Positions 1 through 7,948 of a DNA stretch of 16,508 nucleotides are shown here, one piece after another (positions within the stretch are counted from its first letter, which is position 1; every line of letters begins with the position of its first letter). A model generated the notes under the pieces. It did not search any database and was not told the DNA's origin. It saw only the letters and a program-made list of their open reading frames with translations. Origin of the DNA: Coemansia sp. RSA 922. Taxonomy: Eukaryota; Kickxellomycota; Kickxellomycetes; Kickxellales; Kickxellaceae. A program made the position numbers and the translations under genes. The DNA is taken from contig JANBQS010000501.1 of assembly GCA_027577415.1 (NCBI GenBank), forward strand, positions 1 through 16,508, written 5' to 3'.

Positions 1-334
1 TGTTTGCGTACACATACTGTATCATGACAAGCACCGGCCCACCCAATGCCTGCCACGCTCCAGTATGCGCGCTCACTTCTTTCTTTCTTATAGATCCTCC
101 GGATATCAACAGTTCGTAGGTGGCTAACGGTGTAAGGATGGGGGATTGGGGCTGCATAAAAACCACACAGCCACAGACCCGTCCATCAACACCATCAAGG
201 AACTAATACAGCGCTCTTACTGTGAAACTAGTGAATAGGTCAGGCCGCACCCACAGGCAATGAGAAAGTCGCCACTTTCCATGGGAAATAGCCACTTCCG
301 CCTCTTCTCTAAACTAATAATATTGCGTACACTT

Positions 335-345
335 CCCCCCCCCCC
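335..345. repeat. Homopolymer C11 tract
   Basis: Eleven consecutive C residues in an AT-rich intergenic context. It is a slippage-prone simple repeat; no function is implied. Confidence 0.9.
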
Positions 346-949
346 AAATTTTGCAACATATGAAGCACCCCTCCTCTCAAGCTACATGTTTTCTTTTTTT
401 GTCAATTGTCGACTCGGCTCGCTTAGCCCTTTGGAAAATGTAGAATTCGCCGAGTAGCAGATGTTTACATCCATAGCCTTTCAAAATAGCACCCACATTA
501 AGTTTAAATAATAGCCAATGCTAGATCTATCTTTCTCCATCTTGCCTTTCTAACAACATCAGACCGCGGTTTGGTTGGAAATACATGCTTCAGTTTTATC
601 ATGCACTAATTGATAACTGGGCGAATTACTGATCAATGCTTGCTCATATCATCTCCTTCCGCCTTGCTTGCATCACTAGCTAGTGTTTCTACGCGTCATC
701 TATGTTTGACTTACCGAGCTTTGAGGATCTGGATTGTGTCAAATATCGAACAATGAATATGCTAATTGTCGCCACAAACACCAGCGACAGCCAATAAGGG
801 TAACAATACTGGTACGCCTATGAATCGACCAGCATCCTCTATAAGTGATATAGAGCAAATGCATACAACCACTCTGTGCATCCGAAATGTTGTCAATGTC
901 TGCTTTCGGTCTGCAGGATGCGAAGGTGTGGTTTGTAGATCTCACCAAT

Positions 950-974
950 GAACTCACATGGCGGTAGTGAGTTC
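950..974. repeat. Perfect 8-bp inverted repeat (hairpin)
   Basis: GAACTCAC (950-957) and GTGAGTTC (967-974) are exact reverse complements separated by nine bases. It could form a small hairpin; no coding region or known signal is attached to it. Confidence 0.6.
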
Positions 975-1143
975 TGTTTTGCGTACACTAACACCTTCAC
1001 ATTTTACTTTTTTGCGATGAGCATGTCATCAGTCTACAACTGCACATCGCTGCATAGGCATGCGTCCTTTAGTGCATAGACTATTTCGGCAGGGCAATAA
1101 CACGTTTGAGCGCGGATATTATAGAGAAACTGCTGAGATGTTT

Positions 1144-1238
1144 GAAAGCAACGGCGATATATGTTAGCCAGCGGGTAGCGCCACTAATCGATGACGGGAT
1201 TAAGCCAGAAGCGCTGAAGATATATCGCCGCTTGTTTC
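1144..1238. repeat. Nested imperfect inverted repeat
   Basis: GGCGATATAT (1153-1162) pairs exactly with ATATATCGCC (1220-1229). Outside this, GAAA (1144-1147) pairs with TTTC (1235-1238) across a 5-by-5 mismatch. Inside it, AGCGC pairs with GCGCT and AATC with GATT in the correct nested order, leaving an 8-base loop. The whole could fold as one interrupted hairpin of about 95 bases. It may be a decayed miniature element or a structured RNA; nothing else supports either. Confidence 0.45.
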
Positions 1239-1517
1239 CGAGACAATTGTCCGCGTGGAATTTTGCAGGGCCACTGCCATCACAGCTCCTCCCACACCCA
1301 CGCTGAGGAAAAATAATAGGGGCTGATGTTGGGGGTGCAATGCATTTCTCCTCCGTTATCTTTTTTCTTCGAATTTTACATTCTTTTTTCTTTTAATCAG
1401 GCAGCTTTGCTTTTTTCTTCTACTTGGTCAATCGGTAAGCAATTTGACCAATCTCTTGGGCGGTGTACTTTTTCAGCGAGCAGGCTTGAGACTAATCCTC
1501 GCTTGACACTTTTCGTC

Positions 1518-1523
1518 ATGTAG
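1518..1523 (+). promoter_or_regulatory. Start-stop upstream ORF (ATG TAG) before the E1 alpha start
   Basis: An ATG immediately followed by TAG lies 12 bases upstream of the main ATG at 1536, with a purine (G) at -3. If the transcript begins upstream of it, this minimal ORF would load and terminate ribosomes just before the main start and could lower translation. The transcription start is unknown, so the effect is an inference. Confidence 0.4.
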
Positions 1524-1535
1524 AATTCAACAACA

Positions 1536-2962
1536 ATGCTTCGCTCTGCTGCATTCTCTGCGCTTCGCCAGACCAAGGCTATGCCGGGCAAGGGCCCACT
1601 GTTTCAGGTAAGAAGCGCGGTATAGAAGTTTGATTTATTATTGGTTTGTTGGAATTATGGGCAGCTAAATGGCCGCACTGTCGTCTAGACGCGCAGCACG
1701 TACTCGCTGTGGTCGAGGTTCTGGCCTACCTCAGCCGAAAGAGCTGTTGACAGTAATGGCGACAATGTAGGTGGCCCCTTTGCCTTTACTCGGACGGGCG
1801 AAAAGTACAGCAGCTAACGACATGCTATGTAAAAGTGTAGGCAGCTCGTGCAATGGCATCGGCAGCTGGAGAGGAGACGGTGACGTTCGAGTTCTGCGAC
1901 AAGACGTTCGAGGGATACAACATTGACATTCCCAGCCGCTCGGTGACGCTGACCAAGGCTGAGGCGATTGGACTGTACCGCGATATGCAGACAGTGCGAC
2001 GCCTGGAGATGGCGGCCGACTCGTCGTACAAGCATAAGCTGATTCGTGGGTTTTGCCACTTGTGCACGGGCCAGGAAGCTGTGCCCATAGGCATCGAGTC
2101 TGCTATCACCAAGGAGGATGCTGTTATCACTGCGTACCGGTGCCACGGGTTCACGTACATGCGCGGAGCATCTCCTGTGGGTATCCTGGCGGAGCTGATG
2201 GGGCGCAAGGACGGCGTGTCCAAGGGCAAGGGCGGATCCATGCACATGTACGCTCCCAACTTCTATGGCGGCAACGGCATTGTCGGCGCGCAAGTGCCAT
2301 TGGGCGCAGGCATTGCCTTTGCGCAAAAGTACAAGGGCGAGAAGACTTGCACCTTGGCGCTTTATGGTGACGGTGCTGCCAACCAGGGCCAGGTCTTTGA
2401 GTCGTACAACATGGCCAAGCTGTGGGACCTGCCGGTCATTTTTGCCTGCGAGAACAACAAGTACGGTATGGGCACTGCTGCTGGCCGTGCTGCTGCCAAC
2501 ACTGACTACTATACGCGTGGCCAGTACATTCCCGGTATCCGCGTCAACGGCATGGACGTCTTGGCGGTGCGCCAGGCTGTGGCCTTTGCTCGCGCCTACG
2601 CTGTCGAGAACGGCCCCATGGTGCTGGAGATGAAGACCTACCGCTATGGCGGCCACTCCATGTCTGACCCCGGAACCACCTACCGCACGCGCGAGGAGAT
2701 CCAGCACATGCGCTCCACCTCCGACCCCATCACCGGCTACAAGCACCGCTTGCTCGAGACCGGTGCCGCCACCGAGGAGGACCTCAAGGCCATCGACAAG
2801 CAGGCCAAGAAGGAGATCGACGAGGCCCTGGCCCTGGCCAAGGCCATCCCTGAGCCTAACGGCTCTGAGCTGTGGGATCACATCTACGTCAAGGGCGCCG
2901 AGGTTCCCTACCTGCGTGGCCGCGTTCCTGAGGAGGTTCACTACTACAGCAACGTAGAGTAA
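1536..2962 (+). CDS. PDA1: Pyruvate dehydrogenase E1 component, alpha subunit (mitochondrial)
   Basis: Thiamine-diphosphate-dependent subunit of the mitochondrial pyruvate dehydrogenase complex, which decarboxylates pyruvate and acetylates the lipoyl group of E2. My model has three exons: 1536-1607, 1689-1766 and 1841-2962. It encodes 423 residues, close to the yeast protein (about 420). Both introns have GT/AG ends and keep the frame. Residues 1-20 form an Arg/Lys-containing, acid-free presequence typical of mitochondrial import. The ThDP/Mg motif starts with GDG at about residues 226-228 and ends with ENNKYGMG. The phosphorylation loop [18 protein letters not shown] keeps the site-1 serine (about Ser323), while the second mammalian site is threonine, as in yeast. 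The ATG at 1536 has A at -3. Codon use in exon 3 is strongly C/G-ending, suggesting high expression. It converges on the glycosylase gene. Family identity is very sure; the exact exon 2 borders are slightly less so. Confidence 0.95.
1608..1688 (+). other. Intron 1 of the E1 alpha gene
   Basis: The donor is CAG|GTAAGA and the acceptor is TCTAG; a GCTAA branch-like motif lies upstream of the acceptor. It is 81 bases and phase 0. Removing it joins the presequence exon to the next open stretch. Confidence 0.8.
1767..1840 (+). other. Intron 2 of the E1 alpha gene
   Basis: The donor is AAT|GTAGGT, a CTAAC branch-point motif lies near 1814 and the acceptor is GTGTAG. It is 74 bases and phase 0. Splicing leads in frame into the large exon four codons before the internal ATG at 1853. 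Confidence 0.8.
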
Positions 2963-3003
2963 AATAGGTACTTTGATAACAGCTACAGTTTATATAAAAA
3001 ATG
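2963..3003. other. 41-bp convergent intergenic spacer (shared 3' region)
   Basis: Only 41 AT-rich bases separate the stop codons of the convergent E1 alpha and glycosylase genes. The 3' untranslated regions must be very short or extend into the neighbouring coding sequence, giving overlapping antisense transcript ends. Confidence 0.8.
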
Positions 3004-3951
3004 TTACTGAGGTAAGTGAGACCAATCGATCGGCTCTTGGCCCTGCTCGACGAGATACTCGTTAGCCTTGCGAAAGTGTCCGGCATCAAAGAACCCACGA
3101 CTAGCGCTGAGCGGCGATGGGTGTACGGACTTGAGTACCAGGTGCTTACGTCTATCGACGTGCGAGCCCTTTTTCTGGGCATAGGCACCCCAGAGCATAA
3201 ATACCACATTGGACCTGCCGCTGTTGACAGCCGCGATAACCGAGTCTGTGAACTGCTCCCATCCGCGGTTCGCATGAGAGTTAGCCTTGTGCGCCTCGAC
3301 AGTCAGCGCAGCATTGAGCAAAAGCACGCCTTGCTCGGCCCATCCGCCTAGATACCCATGCTTGGGTGCGACAAACTTGCCGGGGAAGTCGCGGGCCAGC
3401 GCCTTATACATGTTGGCTAGCGACGGGGGTATGCGTACTCCGGGCTTCACGCTGAAAGCCAGACCATGGGCCTGGCCTGGACCGTGGTAAGGGTCCTGTC
3501 CCAAGATCACTACGCGCACTTTATCGAATGGCGCGAACCTCGACCACGAGTACACGTCTTCGTCGGCTGGGTACACGGTCTTTTTGGCGTCGGCCTCGGT
3601 GCGTAGAAACTGCTTGAGCGATAAAAAGTACGGCTTGGTTAGCTCGCCTCCTATGCGCTTGAGCCACGATGGATCTATCGTCGAGTATTCGAGCGAGAGC
3701 CTGTCGCGGACTTGGCTGGATACTTTTAGGTCCTCTGGCTTTTCATCGTTGTTGCCCTCTGGCTTGTCATCGGTGTTGTCCTCTGTGGCCTCTGGCTGCT
3801 TTTCTTTTTTGGGTGCTGGGCTAACAGTCGGGGTTTGTTTACTCGATGATGCTGTCGAGGAGCGCGGCGTCTTGGCTTGCTTGGACACAAAGTACGAGTC
3901 AAGCGTCTTGCGCTTCGTGCCAGTGGCACTGGTACTGGCCTCAGTAGTCAT
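3004..3951 (-). CDS. UNG1: Uracil-DNA glycosylase, family 1, nuclear-type with PIP box
   Basis: Excises uracil from DNA to start base-excision repair. The intronless 315-residue frame has all family-1 hallmarks: the water-activating motif GQDPYH (residues 151-156, catalytic Asp153), the uracil-pocket segment LLLNAALTVEAHKANSH (about 210-226) with Asn213, and the DNA-intercalating motif HPSPLSASRGFF (277-288). The first ~80 residues are a low-complexity, charged, presumably disordered tail. Residues 14-21 (RKTLDSYF) resemble a PCNA-interacting box with R in place of the usual Q, as expected of a replication-associated nuclear form; no mitochondrial presequence is obvious. The start ATG follows an A-rich leader. 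It lies tail-to-tail with the E1 alpha gene and in tandem, 101 bp downstream, with the helical-protein gene. Confidence 0.96.
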   Translation of the reverse strand: MTTEASTSATGTKRKTLDSYFVSKQAKTPRSSTASSSKQTPTVSPAPKKEKQPEATEDNTDDKPEGNNDEKPEDLKVSSQVRDRLSLEYSTIDPSWLKRIGGELTKPYFLSLKQFLRTEADAKKTVYPADEDVYSWSRFAPFDKVRVVILGQDPYHGPGQAHGLAFSVKPGVRIPPSLANMYKALARDFPGKFVAPKHGYLGGWAEQGVLLLNAALTVEAHKANSHANRGWEQFTDSVIAAVNSGRSNVVFMLWGAYAQKKGSHVDRRKHLVLKSVHPSPLSASRGFFDAGHFRKANEYLVEQGQEPIDWSHLPQ

Positions 3952-4052
3952 TTATAAAAAAAAATAAAAAAATAAAAATAGATGAATTCAGCCTTGTCAA
4001 AAGTATAAAAAAAATTTCTATAAACAAGAGAAGGGGAAAACAAAAAAATTGT
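3952..4052. promoter_or_regulatory. A/T-rich spacer: glycosylase upstream region and helical-protein 3' end
   Basis: These 101 bases between two tandem minus-strand genes must hold the 3' end of one transcript and the promoter of the next. The plus strand is A-rich, so the glycosylase leader is T-rich. I see no clear TATA or cell-cycle box. Confidence 0.5.
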
Positions 4053-4646
4053 TTATTTGGAAATCAGCAGTTCACTTTCTGCGCAGTTTGCCTGCCACTG
4101 TCTCGCCATGCGGGCCAACCTCAATCTTTCCAAATAATCCTCTTCAGTCGCATAGTCGACTTTGGCCTCCATCCACTCTGTGGCGAACTGCGCAATGCCT
4201 ATTTTCTCTCTCACCACCAGGTCTTCAATAAGTTGTCTCCGTCTTACATACTCTCTGCTATACTGTTTTCTACGATCGCTCACTGCATCTACAACGTACT
4301 GTGGTGTAATCCCTGCTATCTGGTCAACACCATGTTGGACGACAAACTCGTATTGACTGAGTCGTTGGTCGAGAGACTCTAACTGTCGTAGTGCGCTGGC
4401 ATAGTTGTGGACATGTCCGCGTATGCTGGTTAGTAGGGATTCTGTTTCGCTGATCTGCATTGCTAGTAGGAGCTGTAGTCGCTGGATCGGAATGTAAGTG
4501 CTGGTGGATATTTGGGTCTGTGTCTTGGTCGCTTGATCTTGTAGGTTGTGGAGCTGACTGGCGGCTGAAGTAGACCGTCGGTGTACTGATATCCACTCTT
4601 GTACTATAGCATCTAGTTCGCGTAATATCCGCTCACACTCGCTCAT
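4053..4646 (-). CDS. Unrecognised small helical (coiled-coil-like) protein, 197 aa
   Basis: I do not recognise this gene. The chosen ATG at 4646 has A at -3; a longer in-frame version from 4739 would add 31 hydrophobic residues encoded in the divergent promoter and is less likely. The protein is rich in Glu, Gln, Arg and Leu with few Gly or Pro and reads as a series of long helices (about residues 1-30, 55-90, 95-115 and 130-190), consistent with coiled-coil or helical-bundle assembly. There is no signal peptide, membrane segment, zinc motif or catalytic motif. It shares a 292-bp divergent promoter with the LSH-type remodeller and is followed by the uracil-DNA glycosylase. A subunit of a kinetochore, tethering or DNA-maintenance complex is possible, but that is only a guess from shape and context. 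Confidence 0.7.
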   Translation of the reverse strand: MSECERILRELDAIVQEWISVHRRSTSAASQLHNLQDQATKTQTQISTSTYIPIQRLQLLLAMQISETESLLTSIRGHVHNYASALRQLESLDQRLSQYEFVVQHGVDQIAGITPQYVVDAVSDRRKQYSREYVRRRQLIEDLVVREKIGIAQFATEWMEAKVDYATEEDYLERLRLARMARQWQANCAESELLISK

Positions 4647-4938
4647 GTTGGTTTTTCTATGTGTTGTTGATAAGATGAATAAAATAAAAAGATAGGACCC
4701 TTGTGTTTCGTGATGCAAAACGCGTAGCGCGTAAGCCATTACTCGCTATCTTTAAACAACGCATATGATGGGGCCAAAAAAGAAAAAATCTCGGCCCAAA
4801 AAATTTTTATTTCACAATCCGCAGTGGCGCTTGCATAAAAACACGGCTGTTTACGCGATGTATCTCAAAAAAAAAACTTTTTTTCCCTTTCAAATTTTTT
4901 TTTTTGCTACATACAAATTAGTTTATATTTTTTATTTA
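4647..4938. promoter_or_regulatory. Divergent promoter with MluI cell-cycle box
   Basis: These 292 bp lie between the ATGs of the helical-protein gene (-) and the remodeller gene (+) and must serve both. They contain one perfect ACGCGT (4720-4725), an adjacent GCGCGT, and a related ACGCGA (4853-4858). ACGCGT is the MBF/MCB element that drives G1/S genes in yeasts. Poly-A and poly-T tracts flank the remodeller start and may exclude nucleosomes. Cell-cycle control is an inference. Confidence 0.55.
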
Positions 4939-7686
4939 ATGTCTGACCTATCTTCTATTACAGAAGACGTCAAGTCTGTTTTGGTAGCCGACACTATGGC
5001 TACCACTGTCGACGCTCCTGTCGACACTATTCCTACCACCGTCGATACTCCGGTCGACACGCCAACTACCGCCGTTGTTGACACTCCCGAAGAGAAAGCG
5101 GTGGAGGAGGATAAGAAAGAGAACCTGCGTGAGCTACGCACCCAGGCCATGGCGCAATACGAGCCAGTGGATGAAGACCAACAGCGGCTGCAGCGACTAA
5201 ACTTTTTGCTGGAAAAGTCTGCGGCCTACGTATCCTTTGTCTCGAAAAAGCTTGACAGCAAGCGCGCCGAAATGCGTAGCGTTGGAGCCGACGATGACGA
5301 CTCCAAACCAGCTGCTAGTGACGATGAAGCGGAGTCACAGCCGGCAAAGCGCAAGGGCAAGAAGCAAAAGACCGCTCCACGTGCTAAACGCGCTCGCAAC
5401 AAGCTGACAGTTGCCGCTGGTGACGAGCCAAAGGACGACGAGGATAGCGCTACGGTTGAGCCGCTTATAATCGATGGCGAGCGCGTTTCAGTGCGGCAGC
5501 CACGGTTGATCACGGGCGGGATTATGCGCGACTACCAGCTCGAAGGCATGGAGTGGCTGGCCTCCCTCTACGAGAACGGACTCAACGGCATTTTGGCCGA
5601 TGAGATGGGACTGGGTAAGACTCTGCAGACTATCGCCTTTTTGTGCTTTTTGCGCGAGCGCCAAGTCTGGGGCCCCTTCCTCGTCCTGTGTCCACTGTCG
5701 ACTCTGTCCAACTGGGTCTCGGAGTTTTACCGCTTTGCGCCAACTACGCCTGTGCTTAAATATCACGGTACTCCTGATGAGCGTAAGGAAATGCGTAACA
5801 AGCATTTGCGTCGCTTAGACAAGAACTTCCCCATCGTCGTGACTACTTATGAAATCTCGATGAAGGATAAGCAGGCCTTGCAGCGCTTTGCCTGGAAGTT
5901 TATTATCGTCGACGAGGGCCATCGTATCAAGAACATGAACTGCAAGCTGATTCGCGATCTAAAGTCGTACCAGAGCACTAACCGCCTCTTGCTGACCGGT
6001 ACGCCGCTGCAAAACTCGTTGTCGGAGCTATGGTCGCTTCTCAACTTTCTGTTGCCCGACATCTTTGATGACCTCGACAGCTTCCAAGAGTGGTTTAACT
6101 TTAACGACATTAGCGAGCGCGAGGGACAGACTCGTATTATCTCCGAACAGACCTCCAACAGCGTTGTGTCCAAGCTGCACCAGATCTTGCAGCCCTTTTT
6201 GTTGCGTCGTCTCAAAATCGACGTTGAGAAATTCCTGCCGCCTAAGCGTGAATATCTCATTGCTTGTCCCATGGCGCCATTGCAGTACGAGTACTATCAG
6301 GCTGTGCGTGGACCCAATTTGCGTGGCTTCCTCGAAGAAAAGTTTGTTAAAGGTGGCAACCCAATCACTTCCGCCGTTGCCGACGCTGAGGACAACACTT
6401 TGGTACCTGGTACGCCGGCTAGTGACGCACCACTTGTGGTCGACAGTGCTCCTAAAAAGGCTGGTTCCAAGTCAAGAACCGCGAGCAATAAAGATCTACT
6501 CGCCGAGGCTTCCGACTTTTTGGGTCTCCAAGACTCGCTAGGCGGGGACGCCGCTGCTGGACGTCCTAGTCGCCCTCGAGCCAGCCGAACGAAGAACGCC
6601 GTCTACAAAGAGGCCGACGAGGACGATTCGTTTGATAGCGACGAGCCCGAGATCATGCAGCTTGACGAGGTGTCTGACGATTTGAACGACTTGAATCTGC
6701 AAAAGGCGGCCGCTGAGCAAGATCCACTGGCCCGACTCAAGGCTGCTGTCCTTGTGCGGCAGATGAACTTGCAATTCCGGCTCATGCAGCAGCGCAAGGT
6801 ATGCCAGCACCCGTATCTCTTTGACTTTCCCGTCAAGAACCCCTCTGACCCTGAATCCGAGTTTCTCATTGACGAGCAGTTGGTGCGCTCGTCTGGCAAG
6901 CTACTAGTCCTGGACCGTCTCTTGCCTGAACTATTTGCCAAGGGTCATCGTGTGCTGATATTTTCGCAGTTTTCTCGCGTTCTTGATATTCTCGAGTTTT
7001 ACGCTGAGCTCCGTAGCTGGCGTTTCTGTCGCATTGATGGCTCGGTTGGACAAGTCGACCGTCAGGATGCCATCGTTCGTTTTAACACTGACCCCACTAT
7101 CCCGCTTTTCCTTCTCACTACTCGGTCGGGCGGTTTGGGCATTAATTTGACTGCCGCTGACACTGTCGTTATATTCGACTCTGACTGGAACCCGCAGCAA
7201 GACTTGCAAGCTCAGGATCGTGTCCATCGCATTGGCCAAAAGCGACCAGTCATTATCTACCGCCTCATTATTGCCGGAAGTTGTGAGAACGCCATGCTTA
7301 ACCGCGCAAAGGCCAAGCGCAAGCTAGAAAAGCTCGTCATCCATGAGCGCAGGTTTAAGGGCATAGCTCGCCAAACCCAAGCTGCTGGCGCAACTGACGA
7401 GGTGTCTGTTCAAGATATTGCGCATATATTGATGGATGATGATACCGATCTGGTCGAAAAAGATCAACGCGGCCTGCGTGCCGTTCTAGAGTCGCTTGGC
7501 CCTGATCAGCAAGTTCCTCCCGAGGCTGTACTTACTAACGACGAGGTCGTTGCACTGACTGATCGCTCTCCGGAAGCCTATGTGAAGAAGGATATTGTTG
7601 ACTCGGTTCGCTTCACTGAGCTCGACCAAGTTCGTGATGAGCAAAACGACTTGCTGGCCAAAATGGAAGTCAGTGCCAAGCAGTAA
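4939..7686 (+). CDS. IRC5: SNF2-family chromatin remodeller, LSH/HELLS-DDM1-IRC5 type
   Basis: ATP-driven nucleosome remodeller of the LSH/DDM1/IRC5 subfamily, whose members act in DNA methylation, cohesin loading and genome stability. The intronless frame encodes 915 residues from 4939. Motifs: Q-motif region MRDYQLEGMEWL (about 196-207), Walker A DEMGLGKT (221-228), Walker B DEGH (325-328), LLTGTPLQN (about 351-359), helicase C beginning GKLLVLD (about 653), SGGLGINL (about 730-737) and QDRVHRIGQ (759-767) with the arginine fingers. The stretches NGLNGILADEMGLGKT and RIKNMNCKLIRDLKS follow LSH/HELLS rather than Snf2, ISWI or CHD, and there is no bromo-, chromo- or SANT domain. A ~130-residue acidic, low-complexity insertion (about 462-592) splits the lobes. 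The N terminus has repeated VDTP units. An in-frame ATG exists at 4765, but the extension is low complexity; ATG 4996 has a stronger context and may be a second start. Confidence 0.93.
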   Translation: MSDLSSITEDVKSVLVADTMATTVDAPVDTIPTTVDTPVDTPTTAVVDTPEEKAVEEDKKENLRELRTQAMAQYEPVDEDQQRLQRLNFLLEKSAAYVSFVSKKLDSKRAEMRSVGADDDDSKPAASDDEAESQPAKRKGKKQKTAPRAKRARNKLTVAAGDEPKDDEDSATVEPLIIDGERVSVRQPRLITGGIMRDYQLEGMEWLASLYENGLNGILADEMGLGKTLQTIAFLCFLRERQVWGPFLVLCPLSTLSNWVSEFYRFAPTTPVLKYHGTPDERKEMRNKHLRRLDKNFPIVVTTYEISMKDKQALQRFAWKFIIVDEGHRIKNMNCKLIRDLKSYQSTNRLLLTGTPLQNSLSELWSLLNFLLPDIFDDLDSFQEWFNFNDISEREGQTRIISEQTSNSVVSKLHQILQPFLLRRLKIDVEKFLPPKREYLIACPMAPLQYEYYQAVRGPNLRGFLEEKFVKGGNPITSAVADAEDNTLVPGTPASDAPLVVDSAPKKAGSKSRTASNKDLLAEASDFLGLQDSLGGDAAAGRPSRPRASRTKNAVYKEADEDDSFDSDEPEIMQLDEVSDDLNDLNLQKAAAEQDPLARLKAAVLVRQMNLQFRLMQQRKVCQHPYLFDFPVKNPSDPESEFLIDEQLVRSSGKLLVLDRLLPELFAKGHRVLIFSQFSRVLDILEFYAELRSWRFCRIDGSVGQVDRQDAIVRFNTDPTIPLFLLTTRSGGLGINLTAADTVVIFDSDWNPQQDLQAQDRVHRIGQKRPVIIYRLIIAGSCENAMLNRAKAKRKLEKLVIHERRFKGIARQTQAAGATDEVSVQDIAHILMDDDTDLVEKDQRGLRAVLESLGPDQQVPPEAVLTNDEVVALTDRSPEAYVKKDIVDSVRFTELDQVRDEQNDLLAKMEVSAKQ

Positions 7687-7750
7687 CTACCCATTTGATA
7701 ATTATTTACTTTAAACGTTATTGTCAGAAGAATTGCTATTTGTTAAATCA

Positions 7751-7770
7751 CTTGATTGAACATGATCAAG
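7751..7770. promoter_or_regulatory. Conserved palindrome CTTGAT-N8-ATCAAG, copy 1
   Basis: CTTGAT (7751-7756) and ATCAAG (7765-7770) are exact reverse complements around eight bases. The same arms and spacing recur at 8504-8523, before the second gene copy, with spacer changes only. Conservation of the arms in diverged copies suggests a dimer-binding site or hairpin; that is an inference. Confidence 0.45.
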
Positions 7771-7788
7771 CCTCTGTTGAATTAAGCT

Positions 7789-7812
7789 ACAAAGACCACT
7801 GACTGCCTTTGG
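7789..7812 (+). repeat. 24-bp block, copy 1 (inverted relative to 8538-8561)
   Basis: This 24-mer is the reverse complement of 8538-8561 at 23 of 24 positions. It lies about 140 bases before the ATG of the broken gene copy. A flanking GAATTAAG-type stretch (about 7775-7786) is also inverted in the other copy (about 8573-8583), so the inverted segment is at least 45 bases long. Confidence 0.8.
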
Positions 7813-7948
7813 TGAAGCCAAAGTCAACCCTCAATGATTGGAGGTGAAACTATAGTAAGAAAAGGTGTCTGTGGAGGACTCTAGCTTCTCTCTACTCTTC
7901 AATTTACCTATTTTATATCGTCAGAAAAAAAAGTTGTTTATATCCAAG

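Larger units (their letters stand above)
1..1535. other. Intergenic region, no supportable gene
   Basis: Open frames here are short, mutually overlapping and match nothing I recognise. The stretch contains a C11 tract (335-345), an 8-bp hairpin (950-974), a nested inverted repeat (1144-1238) and, in its last ~130 bases, pyrimidine-rich sequence expected of the upstream region of the pyruvate dehydrogenase gene. A 66-codon plus-strand frame at 1106-1306 has plausible composition but lacks an ATG and overlaps the inverted repeat, so it is not called. Confidence 0.6.
7687..7948 (+). other. Remodeller 3' region and upstream region of small-protein copy 1
   Basis: No gene lies in these 262 bases. 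The first ~50 are the 3' flank of the remodeller. From 7736 the sequence matches the upstream region of the second small-protein gene: a 38-bp block with a palindrome, a 24-bp block inverted between copies, and a pyrimidine-rich CTTCTCT-type stretch before the ATG. Confidence 0.6.

Noticed and set aside
90..160. Possible last exon at the left edge (a pyrimidine-rich stretch ending TTATAG, then a short open frame ending at TAA near 130)
   Set aside because: No matching donor giving a reasonable intron could be found inside the window, and ten residues are too few to judge.
1106..1306. 66-codon plus-strand frame (SADIIEKLLRCLKATA...)
   Set aside because: It has no ATG, lies over an inverted repeat, and resembles no family I know.
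1814..2941. 375-codon minus-strand open frame opposite the E1 alpha gene
   Set aside because: It is an antisense shadow caused by the strong C/G-ending codon bias of the real gene; Val/Leu/Gly/Ala/His-rich with no motifs.
4765..4938. N-terminal extension of the remodeller from ATG 4765
   Set aside because: The added 58 residues are low-complexity Lys/Phe stretches encoded by A- and T-tracts in a divergent promoter, unlike the family's N termini.
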